64,000 bases of DNA from contig NZ_JOEV01000030.1 in NCBI RefSeq assembly GCF_000721105.1, forward strand, positions 92,905 through 156,904. Reading direction: 5' to 3'. This stretch comes from Streptomyces cellulosae. Lineage in GTDB: Bacteria > Actinomycetota > Actinomycetes > Streptomycetales > Streptomycetaceae. Below the pieces are notes generated by a model that was given only the letters and a program-made list of their open reading frames with translations, did not search any database and was not told the DNA's origin. The translations under genes were made by a program, and so were the position numbers. Shown piece by piece: positions 36,601 to 46,300 of this stretch. The first letter of the stretch is position 1; the number at the start of each line of letters is the position of its first letter.

Positions 36601-37734
36601 GCCGGGCCGCCAGCGCAGCGCCCCGGAGACGTCGAGGACCACGGCGTTGCGGTAGCCGTGCCCCTCCCAGCGGTGACCCTCGGGGACGGTCACGCCGTCC
36701 AGGACGACGACGGTGTAGGGCTCGTCACGGCCGGGGCGGGCGTCCGGGTCGAAGCCGGGGCGCTCGGCGAACTCGGCGCCCAGCAGGTCGTCCAGCTCGG
36801 TGAGGTCGGCGGTGATCCGGCGCACCTGACCGGCGCCGTCCTCCTCGTACGGATGCAGCGCGTGCGGCAGCCACTTGACCCACTCCCAGTCGGGCCGCCG
36901 CTCGTCACTGACGCAGACGGCCAGCCACAGTTCCTCCGGCGCGTGGAACACCGCGAGCTGGCCGAGCGCGGCGCGCACGAGGGCGCGTACGGCGTCGGCG
37001 TCGGCCGCCGGGGCGCCGCTCTCCTCGTATGGCGGGACGCCCGCCTCGGCCAACTCCTCGCCGCCAGTCCCCTCCGGGCGCAACAGGATCCGTGCCGAGG
37101 AGCGCAGGTAGAGGCCGAGGGGCTGCTCGGGGATGGTGGAGTAGGCGCGGATGAAGCGGCGCAGGGCATGCGCGGTGAGGGGTTCGAGGTCCTCCACCGG
37201 GCGGGTGGAGACCGGTTGCAGGGTCAGCGCGAGTTGCTGCTCGCCGACCGCGAGCCGGATCTCACCGAAGTCCTCGTCGGCCGGGCGGCGTTCCCACAAC
37301 CGTGAGGTGCGGGCGAGCGAGCGCAGCGAGGCCGGCTCCGGGTGGCGCCAGGCGAGCGCCCGCTGCTGCTCCACGATGGTGGCCCGGACCCGCTTGCGGA
37401 TCTGCGCCAGGTAGCGGAGGTAGTCGCGGCGTTCACCCTTCAGGCGCTGCTTGCGCTCGCTGGAGCGGCGCATCAGCTGCCCCAGCAGCATGGCACCGGC
37501 GGAGAGCGCCATGACGCCCATCGCCAGATACATGAAGACGCCGTTCCCGCCGCCGGGACGCAGGAACATCAGCATCATCGACACCGACATCAGCGCCATC
37601 GGCAGATACGTCCATATCGCCGACGTGTCCGGAACCGTCTCGGCGAGGACCGGCGGCTCCTGGAGGGTCAATTGCCCCTCGGGCATCTCCGGTCCGGGCC
37701 TGCGGGCCGGCCGGCGAAACAGCACCACACTCAA
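33676..37734 (-). CDS. eccC: Type VII secretion ATPase EccC (fused EccCa/EccCb)
   Basis: A 1352-residue motor of the T7SS. Two membrane helices lie near residues 40-90 (WTYLPMALMSVSMMLMFL, VFMYLAMGVMALSAGAMLL), followed by three FtsK/SpoIIIE ATPase domains with Walker A motifs GATGSGKSELLRT (~500), GGSQSGKSTLART (~860) and GDTESGKTNLLRR (~1146). It recognises secreted WXG100 proteins and powers export; the single-chain form is usual in Streptomyces and Firmicutes, unlike split mycobacterial versions. The start is TTG at 37734, nine bases after GGAGG; a GTG six bases further on is an alternative. It is transcribed opposite to the rest of the core, divergent from eccD. Confidence 0.95.
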   Translation of the reverse strand: MSVVLFRRPARRPGPEMPEGQLTLQEPPVLAETVPDTSAIWTYLPMALMSVSMMLMFLRPGGGNGVFMYLAMGVMALSAGAMLLGQLMRRSSERKQRLKGERRDYLRYLAQIRKRVRATIVEQQRALAWRHPEPASLRSLARTSRLWERRPADEDFGEIRLAVGEQQLALTLQPVSTRPVEDLEPLTAHALRRFIRAYSTIPEQPLGLYLRSSARILLRPEGTGGEELAEAGVPPYEESGAPAADADAVRALVRAALGQLAVFHAPEELWLAVCVSDERRPDWEWVKWLPHALHPYEEDGAGQVRRITADLTELDDLLGAEFAERPGFDPDARPGRDEPYTVVVLDGVTVPEGHRWEGHGYRNAVVLDVSGALRWRPGRNTLRLTVGPDRVSLVRTDRSRKERSVPLGRPDRLGPLGAESLARLLTSRRISLGTDIAQPLETDVELTTLLGIPDLHRHDPRTLFERHTGAARLRVPVAVGVDGRPVELDIKESAQGGMGPHGMLIGATGSGKSELLRTLVLGLALTNSSETLNFVLVDFKGGATFLGLEELPHTSAVITNLADEVALVERMQDALHGELMRRQELLRAAGNYTSALEYERARASGAGLTPLPSLFVVVDEFSELLSAHREFMDLFVMIGRLGRSLGVHLLLASQRLDEGRMHQLESHLSYRIGLRTFSAMESRGVLGVPDAYQLPSQPGNGYLKSGVEALTRFRAAYSSGTYRRRTGAVVQARVASQVVPWTSGWVVPRTLEAAPEPEPKAEESGDEETLLDVALDRLRDSGPAAHQVWLPPLDEPSPLDVLLPGIAPDPERGLIAAGWPGTGRLRVPVGLVDKPFEQRRDPLVVDLSGAGGHVAVAGGSQSGKSTLARTLIAALALTHTPAEIQFYCLDFGGGGLSQFAALPHVGGVAARLNPERVHRAVAEVMTLLARREQFFVDHTIDSMQSYRRRRAAGEFPDEPFGDVFMVVDGWSTVRQDYDDLIPKFNELAARGLNYGIHLIVTTTRWVELSAQVRDQAATRLELRMGDPMDSEIDTRKARSVPRSGGRGITADSKMHFLAGLPRLDGSGSLDDLGEGVAHLVTEVSRHWSGAPAPQVRMLPHRLPLAELPAPEATEGGGMRLALGIDQDALEPVWHDFSRTPHLIVVGDTESGKTNLLRRVTAGITARYAPTEAKIIVVDYRRTLVDTIPEEYRIGHVISLDNLKETIEGAARAMKTRIPGADIAPGRMRQCDWWTGPRLFILVDDYDMVSSNSFQSPFEPLFEHLTLGFEMGLHLVVARSAMGAGRGLGDGLLRRLDEANNPAVLLSCPPTEGRLFGNAKPRNLPPGRALHIARRRERLMQTALVEESRGQGD

Positions 37735-38143
37735 GGAACAGAACCTCCGGGTTCACTGGTCTTTCCGGCCCGCACCGAATGCCGCAGCGGCCGGTACCGG
37801 GAAAGTGCCGCACCGTACTGTTTCCTGCGATTCCCGGACAACCGTGAAATCCGGGCCAAAGCCGCGGGCGTGACCGCACGGGCGGGCAACTCCCGTACCT
37901 GTCGGCTCCGCACCGGGCAGGAGTCCGGTCCGCGGCACAATCCGGCGGGTGTCGGCAGTAGTCTGCATTCACGGAACGCGAACTGTCCACGCGGGAGCGG
38001 TGGTCGCCGGGCGCGCGGACCCAATTCCCTTGCCCTGCCCCCCCGGTTTCTGGCGGCACCGCGCCTTCCGTACTCTTCGCACGTTCCCCCTTTTCCGGGG
38101 AAGCCCCTCGCCAAAGCCTCTACGGAAGTCGAGAGTTCAGCTG
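37735..38143. other. Divergent promoter region eccC/eccD
   Basis: About 410 bp between the divergent core genes, more AT-rich in places (for example around 37810-37870) than its surroundings, as expected for two promoters. No repeated operator was recognised and no extra gene is supported. Confidence 0.4.
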
Positions 38144-39544
38144 ATGACCGACAGCGCGGTGGCCGAACTGTGCCGCCTGACCGTACGCGCGCCGAGCGTC
38201 TCCGTCGATCTGGCCGTGCCCGCCGACGTGCCGGTCGCCGACCTGTTGCCCACACTGCTGCGCTACGTCGGCGAGGAGGCCGAGGAAGCCGGACTCGACC
38301 ACGCCGGCTGGGTGCTCCAGCGCCTCGGCGACGCCCCGCTCGACGAGGAGACCACCCTCGCCCGTGCCGGGCTCGCCGACGGAGACGTGCTCTACCTGCG
38401 CCCCCACACCGAGGCGCTGCCCGAGGCCCGGCTCGACGACCTGGTGGACGGGATAGCCGACACCGCGGGCCGGCGACTGCACACCTGGCACCCCGGCGCG
38501 GCCCGGGGCCTGCTGGTGGGCGCGGTGGTGGCGACCGTGGCGACCGCCCTGCTGCTGGTGTTCTGGCCCGGAGTGCCGGCCTCGTCCCGGGCGGCCTGCT
38601 CGGCCGTGGCCGGGGTGCTGCTGCTCGCGGGTGCGGGCTCGGCCAGTCGCGCGGTCGGCGACCGGCTCTCCGCGACCGCGCTCGGCCTGCTGGTCGCGCC
38701 CTGCCTGGCGCTGGCCGGCTGGGTGCTGCCCGGCGGCGAGCTGACCGGCCCGGACGCGGCGCGGGTCGCGGGCGCGCGGCTGCTCGCGGCGGGCGCCGCG
38801 GGCGCGGGCGGCGCGGTCCTGGCGCTCGCCGCCACCGCGGTCGGCGCCCCGGCCCTCCTGGCCACCGCGGTGGTCTCGGTGGCCACCGCGATCGCCGGGG
38901 CCCTGATCGGCTACACCGGCCTGGACGTGCCGGCCGCGGTGGCGCTGGTGGCGACGGTGATCGCGCTCGGCGCCGGGGCGGTGGCGCCGTTCGCCTTCAA
39001 GCTGGCCGGTATGCGGATGCCCGCGCTGCCGTCCTCGGCCAGCCAGCTCCAGGAGGGCATCGAGCCCTACGCGGGCAGCGAGGTCGCCGAGCGCACCGAG
39101 CTGGCCGGGCGCTGGGTGACCGCCCTCTTCGCCGCGACCGGCACCGTCGCCGTGGCCGCCCTGGTCGTCCTCGCCGAGCGCCCGGAGCTGCCCGGGGTGG
39201 TCACCTCCCTCGCGCTGAGCCTGCTGCTGCTCCTGCACTCCCGCGGCCTGGTGCACATCGGGCAGCGGCTGACCCTGGCGGTGCCCGGGATCTGGGGGCT
39301 GCTGCTGCTCGCCCGCGCCTGGGCGGTGCACAGCGGCACCGACGGGCGCCCGGTGGTCTTCGCGGTCCTGCTCGCCGCCGCGGCCGGTCTCGTGATCGCG
39401 GCCTGGACAGTGCCCGGCCGCCGGGTGCTGCCGTACTGGGGCCGCGCGGCGGAGCTGGCGCACACCGGCTTCGCGGTCGCGCTGCTGCCGCTCAGCCTGT
39501 GGCTGGCGGGCCTGTTCGGCTGGCTGCGCGGCCTGTTCGGCTGA
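38144..39544 (+). CDS. eccD: Type VII secretion integral membrane protein EccD
   Basis: A 466-residue protein. Residues ~1-90 form the ubiquitin-like (YukD) domain (LCRLTVRAPSVSVDLAVPAD, TTLARAGLADGDVLYLRP). About 11 membrane helices follow from ~residue 120, for example LLVGAVVATVATALLLVFW and the final AVALLPLSLWLAGLFGWL. EccD forms the channel-lining vestibule of the ESX core. ATG 38144 is chosen at the start of the ubiquitin-like domain; the ribosome site is weak (GAGAG). It is followed after a repeat-rich 212-bp gap by eccB. Confidence 0.92.
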   Translation: MTDSAVAELCRLTVRAPSVSVDLAVPADVPVADLLPTLLRYVGEEAEEAGLDHAGWVLQRLGDAPLDEETTLARAGLADGDVLYLRPHTEALPEARLDDLVDGIADTAGRRLHTWHPGAARGLLVGAVVATVATALLLVFWPGVPASSRAACSAVAGVLLLAGAGSASRAVGDRLSATALGLLVAPCLALAGWVLPGGELTGPDAARVAGARLLAAGAAGAGGAVLALAATAVGAPALLATAVVSVATAIAGALIGYTGLDVPAAVALVATVIALGAGAVAPFAFKLAGMRMPALPSSASQLQEGIEPYAGSEVAERTELAGRWVTALFAATGTVAVAALVVLAERPELPGVVTSLALSLLLLLHSRGLVHIGQRLTLAVPGIWGLLLLARAWAVHSGTDGRPVVFAVLLAAAAGLVIAAWTVPGRRVLPYWGRAAELAHTGFAVALLPLSLWLAGLFGWLRGLFG

Positions 39545-39546
39545 GC

Positions 39547-39735
39547 CCGTCCGTACGGCCGTACAGGGGCCGGCCCCGTACGCCGGTACAGGTCCTGCGC
39601 CCGTACGTCCGTACCGGGGGCGTTGGCCCGTACCCCCGCACACCGGGCCCGCGCCTCCTGCGCCCGTACACGGAGCCTGCACTCCAACGCCCCCACACGG
39701 GGCCCGCACCCCAATGTCCCTACACCGGGTCATCG
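39547..39735 (+). repeat. Degenerate GTAC-rich repeats between eccD and eccB
   Basis: Eight GTAC tetramers occur within about 120 bp, in degenerate units like GCCCGTACGTCCGTACCGGG, followed by related units with CACACCGGG/CACACGGGG. No gene is present. It may be a decayed minisatellite or a multi-site regulatory region. Confidence 0.55.
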
Positions 39736-39756
39736 AGAACGAGTTGAGGAGAGGCT

Positions 39757-41322
39757 GTGCAGTCCAAACGCGACCAGGTGCACGCCCACAGTTTCATGAT
39801 GGGCAGGCTCAGCTCGGGCCTGCTGATGGCCGACCCGGACGCCCCCGAGAGCCCGCTCGGGCGCACCACCCGCGGCGTGGTCTTCGGTGTGCTGGTCACC
39901 GTGCTGATCGGCGCCGGCAGCACCGTCTACGGGCTGCTGCGCCCCGGCGGCAACGACGGCTGGCGCGACGGTGAGCACCTGGTGGTCAACCGCGAGACCG
40001 GCGCCCGCTACCTGTGGACCGGCACCGACGGCGTGCTGCACCCGGTGCGCAACTACGCCTCGGCGCGTCTGATCGGCGGCTCCGACCTGACGACCAAGGA
40101 CGTGGGCACCGCCTCGCTGCGGGACACCCCGGTGGGCGCCCCGGTGGGCATCCCCGGCGCCCCGGACGCCGTGCCCGAGCCCGGCCAACTCGACGACGGC
40201 GCCTGGCACATGTGCGTCACCGGGCCGGACGGGGCGCTGCCCAGCACCTCCGGTGCCGCGGCGGACACCGGGGTGAACAAGCCGGGTGCCTCCACCGTGG
40301 TCGCCGGGACGTCGCTGGACTCCCGCGGGATCGACGGCGACGAGGGGGTGCTGGTACGCGGTCCGGACGGCACGGAGTACCTGGTGTGGCGGGGGAGCAG
40401 GCTGCCCCTGGACCGCGCCTCCGACGCCCGCAACGCCCTCGGCTACGGCTCCGAGCGGCCGATGCCGGTCTCCGCGGCCTTCCTGGACGCGCTGGCACCC
40501 GGCCCCGCCCTGCGCCCGCCCGCGGTGCCCGGGCGCGGAGAGGAGGGCCCCGAACTCGGCGGCGAGGCCAGCCGGATCGGCCAGCTGTTCAAGATCAGCG
40601 TGCCCGGCGGCGGCAGCACGTACCACCTCTTGCGCAAGGACGGCCTGGTGCCGCTGACCCGGCTCGGCGCCGCCCTGGTGCTGGGCGACCCGGCCACCCA
40701 GAAGGACGCCTACCAGGGACGGTCGCCCGAGGTGCGCACGGTCGGCGCGGACGCGCTGCGCGAGCACCGGGCGAAGACCGCGGGCTCGACCGGGCCCGCG
40801 GAGCTGCCGGACGCGCCGCCGGTTCCGCGCTCCGCGCCGCGCGGCACCGCGCTCTGCGCCAAGGTGGACGGCGGCGAGGGCGGCGCCCGGATCAGCTCGG
40901 TGCTGGCCCCGCTGACCCAGCTCGCCCCGGTCGCGGTACCGGAGGGCACCGCCCAGCCGCTGGAGCCGGCCTGCACCCCGCCGGACGCCTCGGTGGTACG
41001 GCCCGGGCACGGTGCCCTGGTCCGGGCCCTGAACGCGAGCGGGGCCGCGCACGCGGGGACCACCTATCTGGTGGCGGACAACGGCGTGAAGTACCGGGTC
41101 TCCTCCCAGAAATCGCTGGACGCTCTTGGGTACGCGGCCGGGGACATCGGCTCGGTCCCGGCGCCGCTGCTCGCGGCCTTCCCTACCGGCGCGGACCTGG
41201 ACCCGGCAGCCGCCTCGGGCGCCGCGGAGGCCAAGATCACAGCCCCGCGGTGCGGGACCGCCGAGCGGACGGAGAAGCGCGGCGCGGACGGCGAGACGGA
41301 CAAGGCCGACACAGCGCGCTGA
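39757..41322 (+). CDS. eccB: Type VII secretion protein EccB
   Basis: A 521-residue core component (GTG after GAGGAGAGG). The conserved N-terminus QSKRDQVHAHSFMMGRLSSG LL precedes a single membrane span (~40-62; GVVFGVLVTVLIGAGSTVYG). The large outer domain has the EccB repeats (for example LVVNRETGARYLWTGTDGVL and YLVADNGVKYRVSSQKSLDA LG) and a cysteine pair (MCVTGP..., ALCAKV/ACTPP). EccB bridges the complex to the cell wall. The final ~40 residues are charged. It is followed by a long gap before the WXG100 genes. Confidence 0.95.
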   Translation: MQSKRDQVHAHSFMMGRLSSGLLMADPDAPESPLGRTTRGVVFGVLVTVLIGAGSTVYGLLRPGGNDGWRDGEHLVVNRETGARYLWTGTDGVLHPVRNYASARLIGGSDLTTKDVGTASLRDTPVGAPVGIPGAPDAVPEPGQLDDGAWHMCVTGPDGALPSTSGAAADTGVNKPGASTVVAGTSLDSRGIDGDEGVLVRGPDGTEYLVWRGSRLPLDRASDARNALGYGSERPMPVSAAFLDALAPGPALRPPAVPGRGEEGPELGGEASRIGQLFKISVPGGGSTYHLLRKDGLVPLTRLGAALVLGDPATQKDAYQGRSPEVRTVGADALREHRAKTAGSTGPAELPDAPPVPRSAPRGTALCAKVDGGEGGARISSVLAPLTQLAPVAVPEGTAQPLEPACTPPDASVVRPGHGALVRALNASGAAHAGTTYLVADNGVKYRVSSQKSLDALGYAAGDIGSVPAPLLAAFPTGADLDPAAASGAAEAKITAPRCGTAERTEKRGADGETDKADTAR

Positions 41323-41400
41323 GCCGGACAAGGAGCGCGTAGAACACCCAATGAAAAGAAATGGGCGAGGGCGGGAAAAATACCGGCCGAACTCGGCACC

Positions 41401-41434
41401 GGGGGTGCGGAGGGGTGCGGACGGGTGCGGATGG
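41401..41434 (+). repeat. Three 10-bp GGGTGCGGA repeats
   Basis: GGGTGCGGAG, GGGTGCGGAC and GGGTGCGGAT follow in phase 80 bp after eccB, in the otherwise gene-free 41323-41801 stretch upstream of the esx genes. Helical phasing (10 bp) would put bound proteins on one face; function unknown. Confidence 0.6.
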
Positions 41435-41723
41435 GAAACCTCAGAAAAAGCTCAGGGATTACGGCCGTCCAGCCCCGCAGAATCCAGCCAGGTGGCACGG
41501 GCAAGGGGCGGAAATCGGCCACTTCGATGACCGTCTCTCTTCCTCGCGCGCCCGTTTCCCGCCCGTTTCCCGCAGGCATCGCGCCGCGCGGCGGGCATTC
41601 ACGTGCCCGCTTCCCTCACTGGGTGAGGCGGGCACGTTCACCCCGATGAAACAGGCGGACAACTCCCCGTGCTACACAGAAGATTCGGCGAACTGACCGA
41701 AGCTCAAATCTTCCCTGCACGCG

Positions 41724-41753
41724 TTGCGCGGAACACGTGGTTCTCTTTAGCCT
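41724..41753 (+). promoter_or_regulatory. Probable esx promoter with a palindrome in its spacer
   Basis: TTGCGC (41724-41729), an 18-bp spacer and TAGCCT (41748-41753) lie about 50 bp before the first WXG100 gene. The spacer holds GAACACGTGGTTC (41731-41743), an inverted repeat with a CACGTG core, in an ideal position for a repressor. Confidence 0.5.
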
Positions 41754-41801
41754 CAGCGGGCAACGTTGCGACGAGAGTTGCTCGAACGAAGGGAGCGCGA
41801 C

Positions 41802-42137
41802 ATGGCGGACAGCGCCGCACGGAAAGCGGATTACGCCAAGGGCTTGGGGGGCGTCTCGTCCCTGGAGTCCGCCCGGAGCCAGGTCGAGAAAATCCAGAAC
41901 AACGTCGCCGAGATCGCCGCGCGTTCGGGCGTCGGCGGCGACGAGGGCCAGGCCCTGCTGAAGCTCTTCCGCAGCTGGAACGGCGAGGCGCAGAAGGTCG
42001 TCGTCCAGATCAGCAAGATGATCGACGCGCTCCAGGAGAACGTGACCTCCGCCAACCGCCTGGCGAAGGAGAACCAGGACCTGACCGAGGTCCTCAACAG
42101 CAAGACCACCCAGGGCGTCTTCGAAGCACTGCTCTGA
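41802..42137 (+). CDS. WXG100 family T7SS protein (EsxB-like)
   Basis: A 111-residue helical-hairpin protein with a GAAGGGAG ribosome site. The turn motif is FRSWNGEAQKVV (W-x-G) between two long helices (SARSQVEKIQNNVAEIAA and MIDALQENVTSANRLAKENQ). It is a secreted small partner that normally forms a dimer with the next WXG100 protein and is recognised by EccC. It is 90 bp upstream of the second WXG100 gene, likely in one transcript. Confidence 0.9.
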   Translation: MADSAARKADYAKGLGGVSSLESARSQVEKIQNNVAEIAARSGVGGDEGQALLKLFRSWNGEAQKVVVQISKMIDALQENVTSANRLAKENQDLTEVLNSKTTQGVFEALL

Positions 42138-42227
42138 CCCGCCCCCACCCGCGCCGACCCTGGTCGCCGAGGCGGGACCCCATGAGCCTTCCGGGCCCCG
42201 ACGCCCGGTCACCCGAGAGGAGACGTC

Positions 42228-42536
42228 ATGGCTGACGGCATCATCGACGTGCAGTACCCCGTGGTCCAGAACGCCATCGAGGAACTGAAGAACCAGACCC
42301 AGCAGATCATCACGACCCTCAACAACCTGGAGGACGAGCTGAAGCCGCTCGTCAGCACTTGGGAGGGATCGGACCAGCAGATGTACATCCAGGTCCAGGC
42401 GGAGTGGGACCAGGCCACCAAGAACATGGCCATGCTGCTCGGCGACAGCGGCGAGCTGATCCAGAGCATCCACGACAACCACTCCCGCGACGAGCGCAAG
42501 AGCGCCGACAACTGGGGCAACGTCCGGGCCCGCTAG
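42228..42536 (+). CDS. WXG100 family T7SS protein (EsxA-like)
   Basis: A 102-residue protein (ATG after GAGAGGAG). The WXG motif is VSTWEGSDQQMY, with helices VVQNAIEELKNQTQQIITTL and EWDQATKNMAMLLGDSGELI. It is the likely heterodimer partner of the upstream WXG100 protein and a secreted substrate of the EccC machine. The C-terminal tail (SRDERKSADNWGNVRAR) is polar and short. Confidence 0.92.
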   Translation: MADGIIDVQYPVVQNAIEELKNQTQQIITTLNNLEDELKPLVSTWEGSDQQMYIQVQAEWDQATKNMAMLLGDSGELIQSIHDNHSRDERKSADNWGNVRAR

Positions 42537-42713
42537 TGCCACTCGTTCGGATCCGGCCTGATCCGAACCAGAGGCCCTGGTGAACCGGCCCGGCGCGCAC
42601 CCGCGCGCCCGGCTCCCGCCCACCGGTCCGGCCGTCCGCGCGCGGGGCGCCGGACGGCCGGCCCGGCCCGCCCTCATATCCCCGTCCGGTACCAAGCGCC
42701 AGGAGGACGTCCC

Positions 42714-43184
42714 ATGGCCGGTGAGAAGGCCGACGTCAAGCATTTCGACCTCAAGCAGATGGAGAACTTCCGGGACAACGAGGTGCAGCCGGTGTACACC
42801 GCCGCGAAGAAGCACCGCGAGGAGGGCGACGGGTCCACCATCCGCCCGCTCGGCAAGCTCATCGACGGGCACACCACTCCGGAGAACCTCGCTCAGGACA
42901 AACAGCTCCTGCGTATCGGCAAGATGGTCACCGACACGCTGGTCTCGGGACCGACGCTGATCAAGGACATCCGCACCGCTGCCACGGCGATCGACAAGCT
43001 GCTCGGTGACCAGATGGAGCTCTTCAAGGAGCTGCAAGAGGCACTCTCCGACACCATCGAGGAAGCCAACAAGACCAAGAACAAGAACCTCGAGGCGATC
43101 GACGCGCAGACACTGCTGCAGACCTTCGAGGAGGTCGACGCCTTCACCGCCGGCGGCGGCGAGGAGAACGACGACAACACCTGA
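42714..43184 (+). CDS. Type VII secretion system-associated helical protein
   Basis: A 156-residue protein (AGGAGG ribosome site). It is nearly all helical: LKQMENFRDNEVQPVYTAAK and IGKMVTDTLVSGPTLIKDIR, then MELFKELQEALSDTIEEANK, with an acidic tail (GGGEENDDNT). It matches a family found only beside Streptomyces T7SS genes. It is probably a WXG100-like partner or chaperone of the AAWKG protein that follows 130 bp later. No WXG motif is visible. Confidence 0.75.
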   Translation: MAGEKADVKHFDLKQMENFRDNEVQPVYTAAKKHREEGDGSTIRPLGKLIDGHTTPENLAQDKQLLRIGKMVTDTLVSGPTLIKDIRTAATAIDKLLGDQMELFKELQEALSDTIEEANKTKNKNLEAIDAQTLLQTFEEVDAFTAGGGEENDDNT

Positions 43185-43314
43185 GCTCGTCCCGCGCGTG
43201 CCGGACGGGCCGCGGCCGCCAGGTGCGCCCGTGGGAGGAACGCCCGGCCGCACACCCGCGCGATGACGCCGTGCACCGGCATGAACGACCAGCACTGACC
43301 AGAAAGGGCGCCCG

Positions 43315-46300
43315 GTGGCCGATCGGTACGATCCCAACTCCGACGAGAACCTGGACAAGTTCGACAACGCAGGCGACCCGTCGACCGACACCTGGGCCAC
43401 TCTGGTCACCCACATCACCGGCTATCCGGTGCCGGACCGCAACACCGTCTTCGACACCCTCCGCTCCGACCACGGCGGCAAGCTCTTCCGGATGGACATC
43501 AAGGAGCGCAGCCTCAGCCTGCTCGTCAAGGACTCCGGCTTCCAGACGAACCACGGCGAGGACTACGACATCTGGTTCTTCGACAAGGGCAAGAAGTCCA
43601 TGATCAAGCAGGCGCGGATCGTCTTCGAGGGCCGTGTGAAGGCCGGAGACGAGATCATCTTCGCCGGCCCCGGCTCCGACGATGTCAACAACGCCCAGGT
43701 CCGTGAGGGCAACGAGTTCACGGACTACAACAAGGACAAGATGAGCACCGTCGCGCTCGCCCGGTACATGAACGGGCCGCGGGCGGCACTCCTCGCCCTG
43801 TTGCGGGGCAGCACCCAGGACGCCCGGTTCAGCAACCTGGGAGTGCCCGGGGCCGACGTGGTGGACCTGAACTCCTTCAACACCACCGGGGATTCCTTCG
43901 ACTACGCCGCCAAGTTCTTCAAGGACCACGCGGTGGTGCTGAAGGACTGGGAGGACCGCTTCGGCCGGGACGACGCGAGCTGGAAGGGCGAGGCGGCGGA
44001 GGTGTTCCGCAGCCTGCTGAAGAAGATCCGCGAGAACTACGACAACTACGTCGAGACCTTCAACTCCACGGCCGGCACCGGCGGCGAGACCGGCACCGGC
44101 GGCACGGTGTACTCACGCGCCCTGTCACTGGGCCGCAAGTACCTCGAGGACGCCGCCAACACCCTGCTGAAAGCGTGGCTCGACTGGGCCAAGTCGCCGT
44201 ACTACGACCCGCATCAGGTGCTGCGCTACGTCCTGGACGACCTCGCCCAGTGGGTGGACGCGAACAACGTCGCCAAGACGGACATCAAGGTCTCCTACTC
44301 CCAGTACAGCAGCTACACCTACCACGAGCCCCAGGCCGGCTTCCTCCAGGAGCACCCGGAGTACGGCGACCTCAACGACATCGCGAACTGGGCGAAGGTC
44401 GGTGACAAGGCGGCCAAGATCTGGAGCCAGGGCGTCGACGAGTACCTGGGCAAGCCCGCCGCCACGGTGCAGTCGAACCTGAACAACCACTTCCTCGACC
44501 TCGGCAAGGACTTCTCGGAGAACGTGCCCGAGCCGAAGTCCACCAGCACGGCCGCCGACGACTACGAGAAGAAGAAGCTGGAGGACGAGAAGAACGAGAT
44601 CAACAAGCAGAACGAGGACAACCGCAAGTACCAGGACGAACTCCGCAGGGAGCAGGAGCGGCAGCGCGAGGAGGACAGGAAGTACCAGGAGGAGCTGAGG
44701 AAGGAGCAGGAGCGGCAGCGCGAGGAGGACAAGAAGTACCAGGACGAGCTGCGCAGGGAGCAGGAGCGGCAGCGCGAGGAGGACAAGAAGTACCAGGACG
44801 AGTTGCGCAAGGAACAGAACCAGCAGCGCGAGGAGGACAAGCGCGAGGCCGAGAAGCTGAAGAACGAGCAGAACCAGCAGCGGGAGGAGGACAAGAAGTA
44901 CCAGGACGAGCTCCGCGAGGAGCAGCGGCGCGAGCAGGAGGAGGCCAAGCGGGAGGCCGAGGAGCAGAGCAAGGCCCTGGAGGAGAGCCTCGGCGGCCTC
45001 AACGACCCCAACGCGCTCAAGGAGCAGAACCTCGGCAACCTCGACGAGTTGCTGAACCAGAACAACCCGGTCACCGAGAGCCTCGGCAACACCGGCAACC
45101 AGAACAACCCGGTCACCGAGAGCCTCGGCAACACCGGCAACCAGAACAACCCGGTCACCGAGAGCCTGGGCAACCTGGGCGACGTGAACAACCCGGGCGG
45201 CGACGACCAGCAGTGGTCCACGTCCAACCCGCCCCCGGTCGCCCCGAACCTGCGGGCCCTCCGCACGCTCGACAGCGGTCCGGCCAACGGCCAGGGCGAC
45301 ACCAACAATGCCGCCGCCAACGACGCGATCACTCAGAGCCTCGGCAACCTCGGCGGCCTGAACAACGGCTCCGGAGGTTCGCTCAAGACCCCGACCGGCG
45401 GTACCGCCCAGCTCACCGACGGCAAGCTCACCACCGGCTTCCCGGACGGCAGCAGCAACTCCTTCGACCCGGACACCGGGGTGCTCACCACCACCCACCC
45501 GGACGGTTCCGTCACCACGCAGAACCTGGGCGACGGCACCAGGGTGACCAACCCGGACGGTTCGGTCACCTCCCTCGGTGACGACGGCAAGCTGACCACG
45601 GCCTTCCCCGACGGAACCACCCAGACCATCGACCCCGCGACCGGCCAGGCGACGACCGCCAACCCGGACGGCACCACCACCACCGAGAACCTCGGCAACC
45701 TGGGCGACCTCAACGGCCAGAGCGGCCCGAACGGTTTCGCAGACCTCGGCGACCTGGGCGACATCAACTCCGACCTGCCCGGCCCGAACGGTTCGGCAGA
45801 CCTCGGCAACCTGGGTGACGTCAACTCCGACCTGCCCACCGTGTCGACCGGCGACCTGGGCGATTTCGGGAACCTCAACAGCGACCAGCCCGGCCTGGAC
45901 ACCCCGACCGGCGGGCACACCACGTCGGACGGCAACGACTACTCCACCACGTTCGCGGACGGCAGCGAGGCCACCTTCGATCCGGACACCGGGCTGCTCA
46001 CCACCACGCACCCGGACGGCTCCACCACGATCGCCGACCTCACGCACGGGGCCAAGGTGACCAACCCGGACGGCTCGACCACCTTCCTGGACAACGGCCT
46101 GCTGACCACCGAATCCCCCGACGGCAGCACCCAGGTCATCGACCCGGACACCGGCATCGCCACCGTCACCGACCCGCAGGGCAACACCCGGACGGTCGAC
46201 CTGCACGACCTCAACTCGCCCGGAGACTTCGACAGTTCGGACATCCTCGACGACCTCGACACCGTCGGTGGAGTGGGCGGTGGGGATGGCGGCACCACCT

